A model generated the notes under the pieces. The model saw only the letters and a program-made list of their open reading frames with translations, searched no databases and had not been told where the DNA came from. Of a stretch of DNA of 64,000 nt, positions 1-10,855 are shown piece by piece (position 1 is the stretch's first letter; each line of letters starts with the position of its first letter). The DNA lies in contig CAXAMN010021962.1 in NCBI GenBank assembly GCA_963970005.1, positions 264,190-328,189 of the forward strand, written 5' to 3'. The stretch is from Durusdinium trenchii. Taxonomy: Eukaryota; Sar; Dinophyceae; Suessiales; Symbiodiniaceae. The translations under genes were made by a program, and so were the position numbers.

Positions 1-114
1 AGCAAACGAAGATGTCGGGGACCATTTCTCCGAGAGATAGGCTGCAGCTCTGGGTTAATACATTTTTGCTAAAGCAAAAGGAAAACTCAGGTAGCGTAAC
101 CGCTACCTTTCGTG

Positions 115-142
115 ATATATATATATATATAATATATATATA
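115..142. repeat. (AT)n microsatellite
   Basis: An almost pure AT dinucleotide run with one A-A step. Similar short AT runs occur near 19395, 22126, 25640 and 62684. Confidence 0.95.
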
Positions 143-1167
143 CCCGGAAAACATCCATTCAACTTTCTTGGACCTATCAAACCCGGCATCTGCAAAAAAC
201 GGGCCAAGTGTCTGATAGACCTCTCGGAACCGCGGGTCCACACGTGCTTCCATGAGCTGCCGCATTGTCTCCAAAGGGATCGTCCGTTCTCCAGGCTCCT
301 CGCCAGACCAATCCTGCTCTCACGGCACTTCAAGTCGAATGTCGGCGATTTCAAACCTGCTCAGTGCTCACTCAATGTTATCAAGGATTTGACATCGGGG
401 ACCCTCAAGCACAAGGATCAAGCAAGTAAGTGTGTATGTCCTACACATGCTATGGATTACCGCACCGGCGCTTCTTCTGCGGTTCTATCCCATGCGCCTG
501 TGAACAAAATGCCTCGACAGCTTTCCACTGCTCCTGTCCCCAGCGACTTCCTCTGTCTTCTTCCCACAGTTGGCAGGAGGCAACCAGCGGCGCCTTGTCC
601 TCCTTCACAGCACTCCAACAGGTCCAAGCAACCACCCTTGTCTGGGATTGGATTCTTCTGGACAAAGTTCACTATCATACTTCTTTTGCAGGGTGCATTG
701 TGAAGCCACCAGTCTGGTAGCTCAAGCTCGAACGATCACAAAGGCCTGTCCTCCACCTCTGGCAGCCACATTGGGTTCAAGCCCTTGTGGAAAGCACTGC
801 CCAGGATGATCTCGCACTCGCAATGTTTGCCATCATCACCTCAGGCTCGAATGGACAAATCGATGCCAAACTCGGCATCGAATGCCAACGGCGAAGTGGG
901 TGCACACCGGCTCCAATTCGAACAGTTTTCTTTCCCTTTCCTCTTTGGAACCAGGACCAAACTCCATAACGGCAAAAGGACATCTTCCAGGATCCTTGCC
1001 TGGAAGGACATCTTCAAGAACTTGCACGCTGCAGGTCACTGTCAAAGGCTTCGCATCCTTCGGCGTCATCACCAGCCAGGTCTCCTCGTTGCCCCAACGA
1101 ACTCGGCCCTGGCACGTGCAATCCTGCCACTGGGGGGCGCAAAAGACCTGGGCACCAAGGCGAAGTC

Positions 1168-1262
1168 CGAAGGCTTCTTATTACTAGTAGTAATGCCAGG
1201 AGCTACAAGTAGCTTCTTGCTCCTAGTGGCGATGCCCTTTGCTACGAGTAGCTTCTAGCACA
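1168..1262. repeat. CTAGTAG modular repeat, cluster 1
   Basis: Variants of the core CTAGTAG/CTACTAG alternate with short spacers such as CTTCTTG, GATGCCCTTTG and AATGCCAGGAGC. The same spacers recur in the other clusters of this family at 5.8, 6.5, 6.7, 10.6, 47.3 and 53.1 kb. Confidence 0.8.
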
Positions 1263-4200
1263 AACCAAAAGATGATGTCCATCTGAGGTCAAGACTTCTG
1301 TTCATCTTGGGGCGAGCAAGCTTCTTTGCCGTGAATGACCAGGGTGTGACCACGTCTGTGGGGATTTCATTTGACCCAACAGACCGTTGGAATGCCAGTG
1401 GAGTCCCAAAACGGCTTTTGGGCTAAGGGATGCGCGTCACAGGTCAAAACAAATGTCACACACACACAGAAAAAAGACAAAACACCAAACCAGGTTAAAC
1501 CAGGTGCGAAAACTTCTTAGGTGCGAATCCATGATGCCCATAGGCCTTTGGATCCTTCAGCTTGTCGATCTTGGTTGCCTTCTCGTTCCACAGCTGGTCC
1601 GCCGGTGTGATCATCTTTGTCCGCTTCTTTGGCAGCTTGATCATACCTGTCCGCTTCTTTGGCAGCTTGCAATGGGGCCTCCGCAACGTCTGATCCTTTC
1701 TCAGCTTTGGTCTCCACCTGAGCTGTGCGAGCACAGCTCCAACTCACTTTGCTGGACACAATTTCGGAGCAATTCTGCGTCCTCCTATCAGCTAGGCAAG
1801 TCATGCTTCAAAACAAACAAGCAGAACGAAGTAACGAAGTTGCGGCGAACCTTCAAACTCTTCCATGAGAATGGCAATGACCGCATGACTTCAGGAAGTG
1901 GGCCAATTGCCCCCATCATCCGTTCTTGAGAAATCAACAGGTTGGGACCTAAGCTGGCCCACCTCATCTTCCTGGTCGCTTCGAAGTGCTCGCAGTGGTG
2001 AGGCTTGGAGTCCAGCATCAGGGCAGGGGCTCAGGATTCGCTGCTGTAGGGCCAGCCATCCTGCCATCAACAAAGCTTTAAGAAAAAAGCCATGCAATGA
2101 TTTCGACGCACACATCCTCAATCTATATTTTCAAAAACTAAGCATGTGAGCCTTTTGAGTGCATCCAGATTTGCTCCGGTACCACCGACGCCATCTTTGA
2201 TGGACAAAAAGCAGGTGAAAGAAGCGCAAAGCTTATGATTTATATTGTGCTGTGCTATTTCAAGCGTCCCGGCTCTCGCACGCTTCGCCCAGGCCGGTCC
2301 CAATACGAAGACTGCTAGGAAGGAGCCGATGTTGTACTTCAAACATCTCCCCAATGAGACAGACTCACGTCTAGGCATCACCAGCCGCCAGCTGCCTCAG
2401 CCCATCCCCAATGCATGTTGGCCACCATGGGCCATGCAAGGCAGCGCCCAACCGCCAGTGAACTAGTGAAGCATGGCGAACTGAACGAACACATGCTGGT
2501 TGCGGTTGGAGTGGTCGGTGACCGTCGAAGGGGTGGCAGTTGATTGAGACACCTGGCTGGACTGACCTAAGTTTAAGACCCACCCCTGAACGGAGCAAAT
2601 AGCTGACTCTATGCCCTCTCTGAGTGTAGCGAAGCGTAGCGGTCCCGCCCGACTTAGGCAGACCGACCGAGGCTGGAACCAAAAGGAGGCAAAGCAAAGC
2701 AGCTGAACCCAAATGACCAAAGGCCTAATTATCCACCAGCAACAAGCCGCAAGCCCGGAAACAATTGTCATGATGATGCGAAGAACATATGCAAGGTTGG
2801 CTGTTCGTTCTTGTGATACAATCGAAGTGGCATGCGCCTCGTTGCTTTGCAGAAAGTATTGCACTTGCCACGAGGATGCCAGAAGCTGCATGGAAGGCTC
2901 CAACAAGTTTGCATCGGCGGCATGAAGCCAGGTGCATCACCATGCACATGTTCACGTTATGCGTATCGGCACTGAGCCAGGCTGCGCCTGCATCTCAGCC
3001 ACAGATGAGAGGTCTTGAAGAGAGGGCTGCGGCCTTGGCCAAGCCAGACCCCTTTCGCATGGTGGGGAGCTCTGGAGCGTGAAATGGAAGCTGTAACATG
3101 TCCAACGTGCTTTGAGGTGGCATGGAAGTCGTAACCATCATGAGTCATGAGCTAATCACGTGAGTCATGAGTCGTGCCTACCTAATTGCATATCCGCAAC
3201 AAAATGCTTTGGAAGACCGATGCTCCGAAACATTCAAAGCATCCCGTGGGCCCGCACGGCAGGGTTGTCAGGGGACCGAACCTGAGCTTTGGAACGGCTA
3301 TCTGCAGCAGGGTGTTTCTGCAGCAAGCCACTCCAAGGGTGGGGCCCTGAACCACCAGGAACTTCGCACAGCAGCAGGAACGAACCTGGGCCCAAGATTC
3401 TTGAAGGCAGGTAAGCATGCGGCATTCCTCCGATTCAGAAATCTTAGCTTGCCTACTTCTTCTTTACCCTTGCATTTTTGCAAGTCACTGGATGGATGAG
3501 GCAGGACATTGGTTTGTTGTGCACAAAGTCCTTCTTCAAGTGAAAGCCAGTGAAAGCCATCCGCTTCTCCAGTCGTGTTCATCGCCGACTCCGCATCACT
3601 GTGCCAACCGCTGGACTCCGCAACGGCCCTCAAAGGCCCCCCCCGCCCAGCTCCAGAACGGTCTCCTGAGGTGAACTGTCGGAGCTGGGTCTTCGTCGGA
3701 GCGTCCCAGCTCTCCGACGAAGAACGCCGTGATGTGCATATCGCATATGCATGTGTGTGTGACATATGCGTGCGTTTCATCGATACAGGCGATGTTCCCT
3801 TGGTATGGAGGGGAATGGTCACAGTGCTCTGGCGTTGTATAAATGATGCAACCGCTCTATTCCATGCATGCTGTTTTGTTAATTGACGATCTGCAACTGC
3901 GCATGTGAAGTCATCAGTGATGCAGCAAAGTAGTGTTTCGCGGAGCTTTTGTGATGTCCGTGCAGGCTTCAGGTGATGAGTTGTCTTTTTTGGTGTCTGC
4001 TTGTTGAGAGCTGTCACTTTGGACTTGAGTCGTTGCTTCGAGGTTTCATTGATCTCTTGTGCTACTGCGTGCGGCAAGTCCTGATATGAGTGAAGGCGGG
4101 TACATGATCCGAACATGCTCCCACTGTGGCTACAACGCGCTTGTCCAGGTACAAACATGTAAGCCCGGAAGCATCCAACATATATTTCGGAGCTGTTGCA

Positions 4201-5817
4201 GCTTGTCCGTAAACATGGACTTGACTATAATAATCATACCTATACCGTACAGTATGAGTACCCTCTCCTCCGCATAGTGGAAGAGGATGGCGCAGTGTTC
4301 CTGCTGCACTACCGGGATTTAGACTTCACGTAAGCCAAATGCTCTTGACGACGCCAAGCTGCTGGTAGCCCGCAAGAAAACTGGTCTGCAACAGTCTTGG
4401 AGTTGGTGCGGCTGAGTGAACTTCTTTGCTTAGTTTGCTTAGTTCAACAATCTCGCAGACTGTTCACCTGGTCTTGGAGAGATGATTCTGCATGCATTCC
4501 TTGATGACCCTCTCCTCTGTGTGGGCCAGCACGCTGCAATTCTCACCTGAGAAGAACTGGATAGCTGTCTGTTTGTTTATGGTTTGCTCGTAGTTGAAGC
4601 GATTCAAAGGTCGTGGCTTGTCTTAAAACGACAAGGCACTTTGAGCAGCTACACGGTCAATTAAGCAAAGAATGCACAAGTTCCTCAATGAGGGATTGTT
4701 TTGAAGCATTCAATCATTTTATGGTGCCAGTCTGAAACAGGTTTCGGGAGGGAGGATGTTGCCACTGGCACAGGGGTCAATTGAGCACTCAATTGTTCAA
4801 ACAAGTGCCTCCACCTCATGGGCACAATTTTCCACCCGAGGAAGGTCCACATCACAGGTAGGTCATTTCACTCAGCAAATTGCATACTCGGAAAGCGGCT
4901 GCAGCTTTCTCAAAAATGCCATTCCCGCGCTTTCTGAAGGTTGCTCTGGTGAATGGAGATGACCATACATGACCGATGACAAGTCCTACTTGAAGTAGTC
5001 TCGAAATTCTAGGTGTTTCACAACTTGTCAGTCTGGGCCCTTCCCTCTCGGGCCCGAACGCTGCAGTTCTGCCAGCGCAATGAAGCCCAATCCTCTGGGG
5101 TAGACCTGAAACCGATGAGCTCAGTGGTGGGACCGCCAATCTCTGCAGTCAAGGATGACAGCTGCAAGCCAAACCCAAGATTGGCTGCCTCAGCATCTTG
5201 GGGAATACAATGCTGTTGCTGACTCTAAGGCCATGGCCCCCAAGAAAAGGATCACACTCTCAGGCTGGACACATTCTCTGGTTCCTTGAGGCACCTGTTT
5301 CACAAAGGAATGTCCGTTGAATTGGCGAGGTGCAAACTGGCTGCGGCAGGCGAACGTGGCCTCTACGATGGGCAAGCGAGTGTTCGTCCGCCATGCCCTT
5401 CTTTTAACAGGTCGCCCGCTCACCAAAAGGTCCACCGGGACATTTTATCCCAGGGTGCGGGTAAGAACTGACCTTCTTTTGCTTGAAAAGTGCGCTACTC
5501 AACTTGAATGGCAGTAAAACATCATGAATCCATCAAAGTGTTGTTGAAGAAGGAAAGGAACCTTGTTGAACCTGTCTTGTTGCAACACTGAGTCCCTCGG
5601 TCGCGCTCATCAAAACAAAAGCCAGCTGGGGCAGACTCAGAGTCCACAATAAATGTCTTCTTTGGCTTCTTTGGCCTGGCAAATGTGCACTGAAATGAGC
5701 AAAGAATGCCCAGGAGAGGCGCTGTCGGCTTTTGCCCATCAAGTAGCCCAAACCCTGCGACAGATTTGTCGGGCCCCTGAGGCATGTTGTCTAATTTTCA
5801 TAATGATTCTCTTGGCA

Positions 5818-5925
5818 TCGCTACTAGGAGCAAGGACGCTACTAGGGGCTCCGGGCTTTGTTACTAGTAACAAGAAGCCACTAGGGGCTCCTGGCATCGC
5901 TACTACTAGAAGCAAGGACGCGTCA
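5818..5925. repeat. CTAGTAG modular repeat, cluster 2
   Basis: Inverted relative to cluster 1: CTACTAG cores are followed by GAGCAAGGACG, GGGCTCC and AACAAGAAGC modules. Confidence 0.8.
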
Positions 5926-6507
5926 CTCCCAACTGCAGCGGTGCCTTGGTTTTCCTCATGGTTCTAACCATCCCAGTCGTTGCGTTTCACCACTCCTCTG
6001 CGCAGGAGGCGCAAAGGCTGTGCGAGGCAACCGTCAAGAGGAACAAACCCCTTGCGTCAAACAGGATGATCTCAATCACTCTGGGATTGCTGCATTGGCC
6101 TTTTTGTGTTTGAGCTTGAGGTAGCGTGTGAGGTTTTGAGACCTAAGCCCTGTTGCTGGTCCAAGGTCCTAATTGCAGTAACCTTTCTGCAAGTTGGCAT
6201 AGTTGCCCTCCAAAAACAGCCTTGACAAAGACAACATGAACGAAAGTCAGATGCTTTCGAAGAACTCCAAGCCAATAACAGCCACTAGGTTCAACGCAGA
6301 ATCGCCCCGTATCCTCTCAGAACTCGAAGTCAATTTCTGGAAAGCATCTCATAACACACACCCATAGAATTGGACTTCTGATTTCTTCAACAAAAACAAT
6401 CCCAACCGGGCCCAACCGACCCCCCTTCCGAACTCCCGGAGTTTCGTGGCGGTGCTGTCCTCGGACTACGGATCAAGCCCTGAAGTCTCAGCTCCGAGAT
6501 TTGCGAC

Positions 6508-6668
6508 CTGCTAGGAACAAGGACGCTACTAGGAACAAAGGGCATCGCTACTAGGCTAGGGGCTCCTGGCCTTACTACTAGTAACAAGAATCTATTAGGA
6601 ACAAGTGCATCGCTACTAGTAACAAGTGCCTTACTACTAGTAACAAGGACGCTACGAACGGGGAGCGT
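6508..6668. repeat. CTAGTAG modular repeat, cluster 3
   Basis: About seven CTACTAG cores separated by AACAAGGACG, AACAAAGGGCATCG and GGGGCTCCTGGCC modules. It faces cluster 4 across about 70 bp in the opposite orientation, so the two together form a large loose inverted repeat. Confidence 0.8.
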
Positions 6669-6737
6669 CGGGACGAACGACGTTCCGCGTCCGCTGGCGA
6701 CTGGTCCGAGGGGGGAGGTCAACCCGGGAGTGATTAG

Positions 6738-6835
6738 GTGGATACTACTAGCTTCTTGTTACTACTAGTCAGGCACTTGTTACTAGTAGCGTGGCACTTG
6801 TTTCTACTAGCTTCTTGTTACTACTAGTTAAGAAA
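6738..6835. repeat. CTAGTAG modular repeat, cluster 4
   Basis: Four to five cores with CTTCTTGTTA, GCACTTGTTA and GTGGCACTTG modules, orientation opposite to cluster 3. Confidence 0.8.
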
Positions 6836-7202
6836 ACCCCTAAAGTCTAGCCCTAGAGAAAGCAGGAAGGGGAATGGCGGAGATTTCCTTCAATCCCTGG
6901 AATAGCTTGTTTGATAGTGAACATTGGTGCTACCATCCCAAACTCATCCATTCTTCAAGCTGGCGCTATCGTGGACTTATATAACTTATATATATATACT
7001 TTATAGGACTATGATATGCCAGCTCGGCTGCAAGGCTCCAAACCACTTGGAGACGCATCGCCCAAGCTGGCCAAATTCTTCCTCACATCACTTGCAAGTC
7101 TGCTGTCATGGGCCTGTAGTATGTGATAGTATGAGATAGGATGTGTGGAGTGTGAAGCCATGTAGAGCTTTGATCTTGGCCTGTAGCGTCCCCGCATCCC
7201 AC

Positions 7203-7845
7203 CCGGGAAATCCCTCGCCTCAGCTCCCTCACTTCCCGCCAAAGCTCGGAGCTCTCACGGGCTTTGCTGAGGCGCTCCAGGGTCCTCTCCATGTCCTGAC
7301 GCCGGTTGGACTTCCAAGACTCCCCTCGCTTGGATGCATGGCTAGATGGATGGCTAGATGGATCTGTATGACCACTCCACTGCATGTCTCTCGGTCTGTT
7401 AGCACTCGCATGTCAGCACGATTGAACCAGGCACGCACTCACAACCAAAGGTTCTGAGATCCTCCCCTGCCAGGGCCCTACCATCTGACCGAACAAACGA
7501 CACCCAGTGTTCGCCTGCAAACGGCTGACGGCACCTTCAATCTTCTCAGAGCCTTTCTTGGAGTCTCTTGAGAGGCGATTCACCTGGCGTCTGTGGGGCG
7601 CCCCACCTTTCTGAGGGACAAGATGGGACCAGTAGACCTCGGTGGATGCACCAGTTATGTGATTGATGGGTGCCACTTCATCTTCTTCTAGCAGCTAGCA
7701 GCTTGCATCCCCCGAGTCCTGGCCACACACAGGAAGACCCTTTAAGACCAGCCTGGACTTGCAAATCCTCCACCCTCATGATCGTGGTCTTCAGCTCACC
7801 AAACAGGCCTTCACTGGCCGCACTGGCCGAGCGAATGGCCTCGAC
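7203..7845 (-). CDS. Coiled-coil protein gene, three internal exons
   Basis: Three exons can be chained on the minus strand: 7845-7753 (31 codons), 7583-7515 (23 codons) and 7295-7203 (31 codons). Each starts after AG with G, each is a whole number of codons, and all are phase 0 at both ends. The first two end CAG|GC, giving GC-AG introns; the third has a plausible GG|GT donor. The peptides are charged and heptad-like: VEAIRSASAASEGLFGEL, then VNRLSRDSKKGSEKIEGAV, then DMERTLERLSKARESSELW. No catalytic domain is visible, so the product is probably a structural or scaffolding coiled-coil protein of unknown partner. First and last exons were not found; the exon chain is inferred from phase and composition. 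Confidence 0.6.
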
Positions 7846-8483
7846 CTGGCACCAATCGCACCAGCATCAGCACTGACCACTGACTATGCGTCATGTTAGG
7901 GGTGCCGCGTTTCACTTCGCTTGGCAACTCGAACACACCTCGGGACTGGGCACCGGTCTTTTTGCACGTTGCTTTTTGCACGTTGCTTGCTCCGAGTCAA
8001 AAGAGGCGGCGAGAAAGCCACAGGGCCGGGGCGGCGAGGCAGAGGACCCGCGTCGACCGTTGCTGGGCCTTGTCTTCATGCTATTCAGTGCACTTTGCTC
8101 AAACCCATCGAGTTGTCGTTTGAGTCCTCTTGTTGGCCCTGCCACCTTCACACGAACAGAGGGAACAACCTTCTTGTCAATGTTCTTCCAAGTAGTCACT
8201 ATACTACACTGGTAGCTGAAGCCAGTGTGGCCCTTGAAGTGCCAAAGCGGAAGCGGCACTGCACAGAAGGGGCCCTGCAGCGGCGTGTCACATGCCATGC
8301 ACTGCGGCCGTGGCCTGACAGCTTCATCTGCGATCCGGGAGGCCCATCGAGATATGCACGATGCCAAGCCGGAGCCACGGCCAAGCGGATTCTGCCGGCC
8401 GCCCTGAGCTGTGACGTAAATGGCGGTGGCGGGACGGGCCCTAAAGTCGGGCAAGTCAGTGATGAGCAATATCCTGTCCGTCT

Positions 8484-9067
8484 TTACATCGGCTTGGGGA
8501 GAACATGTGGTGACTTGGCCAATAGCTCAGAGGTGTGATTCAAGTTGGCGACAGTAAAAGTCATGTTGTCCTCGTGATGGTTAAGGCACTTAAGCACTCC
8601 TCGTCGGTCAGGTCCTGGAGTCGTTTGGGAGCACGCATCGGGGCTTTGAATCAACATCTGGGCTTTGACCTCAGGATTTTTGAGGATATGCTTCAGGTTG
8701 AACATCTGTAGCCCAAACTCTGTGGCTTGCGGAGCGACATGACAATTACGGAAAGCCTGGATCGTAGTGCGGAAGCTGCAACTCCACACACCATGGAGTC
8801 TTGTGCCAGCAAGGCATCAAGGCCGGAAGTTTGCATGTGGTTTGACAGTTGTGCTAACACTTTGGCCTGGAAGCAGCGTAAGCAAAGTGCGGGGCCTGTG
8901 CTCATCAGCCTATGCTCAATCTTCATGCCAATGATTCCTCGAATGATTCCTACTCCCTGCCCTGTCGGGGTCCTGGGAGGATTGACAGCACCACTTCGAT
9001 CAATGGACGCCTGCAACATGCCAAAGTCCTCTGACTCCTTCCAGGTATCTGGACACAAAAGCTCCAC
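8484..9067 (-). CDS. Doubtful coding stretch, unknown product
   Basis: Two overlapping minus-strand frames (9067-8693 and 8789-8484) look more protein-like than their surroundings. They contain segments such as GMKIEHRLMSTGPALCLRC and NLKHILKNPEVKAQMLIQS. Reading through both would need one frameshift or a short intron near 8.75 kb. A related peptide, SKLEHRLISSMP, can be read on the minus strand near 14.80 kb, which suggests a dispersed family. I do not recognise the family; a decayed processed copy is as likely as a live exon. Confidence 0.3.
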
Positions 9068-10584
9068 GTGCAGGTTGGGGCGAACTGATTGTCAAGTCAA
9101 CCCAAATCTGGGTAACAGGAAACTTGGGCAAGGGACACAGGAATAAGTAACTTACTATTTACTAGATCGGAGCTATTCAAAGTCATTTGATAGCCTGCAT
9201 GGACAAAGCACCGTCACATCCATCTTCGTGGTGCCTTAACTCCCACCCATGCCTCTTACCACCTGCCAAGTAAACTACATGATCATCTGAGACCTTGCAA
9301 ACTAGTCTCCGTGATTTTGCTGGATGCCCTGACTTGCCAGTTGTCACAAATCATTGGTCCCCCTTTCATCGTCCACAAGGCCGTGGGCCTTTACTTTCAA
9401 TAACTTTTCAGTTTCCTTTTTTTTTTTGGGGGGGGTTTGACGCACATGCCAATGTTTAAGTTGGAACACACACATATACACAAGGCTAACCAGACACAAA
9501 TTGTGGTTGAAAATAAGCAGTTGGAATCTCGAGCCAGTGCGGTGTGGAACGTTGTGAGTTGATTAAACCAACTCCCCCAGAACAAGCCCTATCATCCATG
9601 ACAGTAGGACACCAAGGTGAAACCCCCCCTATGCAAGAGCCATCGCAAACACTTCTGGCTTCTGGCTTGGTGACTGCCACGTTGCCAAGCCTGCTTTTGA
9701 CTACATGCTGCACACAGGCACATGTACACCCGAGAGGGGCAGTGGATCTTCGGCCATCTGCTAACAACATATTAGCTCTCTCAGAAAGCGAGTCGTGCAC
9801 AAGGTTTTGCCCATGACTCACCCCTTCCAAGCTAGAGGCACAGACTATCTCTGCCGCAGACCACTCATACGCTTTGCTATCGTTTCTTCGGTCGGGTGAC
9901 ACAGGTATCTCTTGGTCAGCTCTTCCTGGGCCAGAAGGACATCTGAAACTCGGCGTCAATGTGGCTACTTCCGTGATTCTCTCAAGCTTGATGAGAGGAT
10001 TCCAAAACAATTGGCTGATTGACGGAGGCCGAGAAGAAGTCAAAGCCAGTGCCAGCCATTGCCAGCCAGTGCCAAACCCCTCATGGCAGCACATCCAAAA
10101 TTAGGTCAGGGGCGTCAGCTGAGTATACCCTTTGGCAATGCCTGCACGAACTTTGTTGAGCTTGTAATTAGCATCAAGCTTGTGAGCCAGTTCCATGGAG
10201 TGGCCTGGTCAATTTTTTACTCAATTGTAGATGCTTTCTATCAACAGAAATGGCTATATGCTTTGATCCACCATGGAACTGCACCGGTTGCATCAACTTT
10301 ATGATTTCATCTTGTGCTAAATGCGGGATACTCGGCGAGATGATACTCACATACTCAGAAACGGGCTGTCTTCCATCCATAGCAACCAAGGCCAAGGCAC
10401 AAAGGCTCGCTGACAAAGGAGTTTCTTAAAGGACAACACCGAAATTTCAAGAGACACCTTGTACTTTGAAAACGCAAAAGAAGTTTGTAGAATGTGGTAG
10501 GATGCCGAAGACTCCGATGCCGAAGCCATTGGTCATGGCTCAGGGGGACGGAACTTGTACCAGGACCAAACAGTGTGCTTTATT

Positions 10585-10682
10585 GATCCTAGTAGTAAGA
10601 ATGCTACTAGTAGCAAGGCCCTAAGAGCGTCCTTGCTCCTAGTAGCGAGGCCAGGAGCCCCTAGTAGCTTCTTGCTCCAGTG
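10585..10682. repeat. CTAGTAG modular repeat, cluster 5
   Basis: Contains both orientations: CTAGTAGTAAG and GCTACTAGTAGCAAGG on the left, CTCCTAGTAGCGAGGCCAGG and CCCCTAGTAGCTTCTTG on the right. Confidence 0.8.
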
Positions 10683-10817
10683 TGCTTTAAGAAAACACCG
10701 AGCGTCGCTCGGAGCCAAGAACGAAATGCACCCTGACAGGAATCCACGGGGCCGGACGGGAATGAACGTGTTCGGCTGAGATGAACGACTACTTCGTGGC
10801 CAACGAACTCGATCGCC

Positions 10818-10855
10818 GGGTGCAACTGGTGGGGAGCATCCCACCAGTTGCACCC
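10818..10855. repeat. Perfect 16-bp inverted repeat
   Basis: GGGTGCAACTGGTGGG is followed by a six-base loop (GAGCAT) and its exact reverse complement. It lies about 135 bp from a CTAGTAG cluster. No coding role is evident. Confidence 0.9.

Larger units (their letters stand above)
1..7202. other. Gene-poor stretch with repeats
   Basis: I find no open frame here with a recognisable domain, coding-like codon use and matching splice sites. Frames of 60-290 codons exist on both strands (the longest is minus strand, 3298-4158), but they overlap each other and carry no known motif. The stretch holds an AT microsatellite near its left end and four clusters of the CTAGTAG-type repeat listed separately. 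It may be intergenic DNA or long intron of a minus-strand gene. Confidence 0.6.

Noticed and set aside
1600..1680. Short duplicated TGTCCGCTTCTTTGGCAGCTTG pair, giving a repeated AAKEAD peptide on the minus strand
   Set aside because: Only two units; too little to call a gene or a repeat family.
3298..4158. 286-codon minus-strand frame
   Set aside because: No domain, no coding-like codon pattern and no splice context; long frames of this kind occur by chance here.
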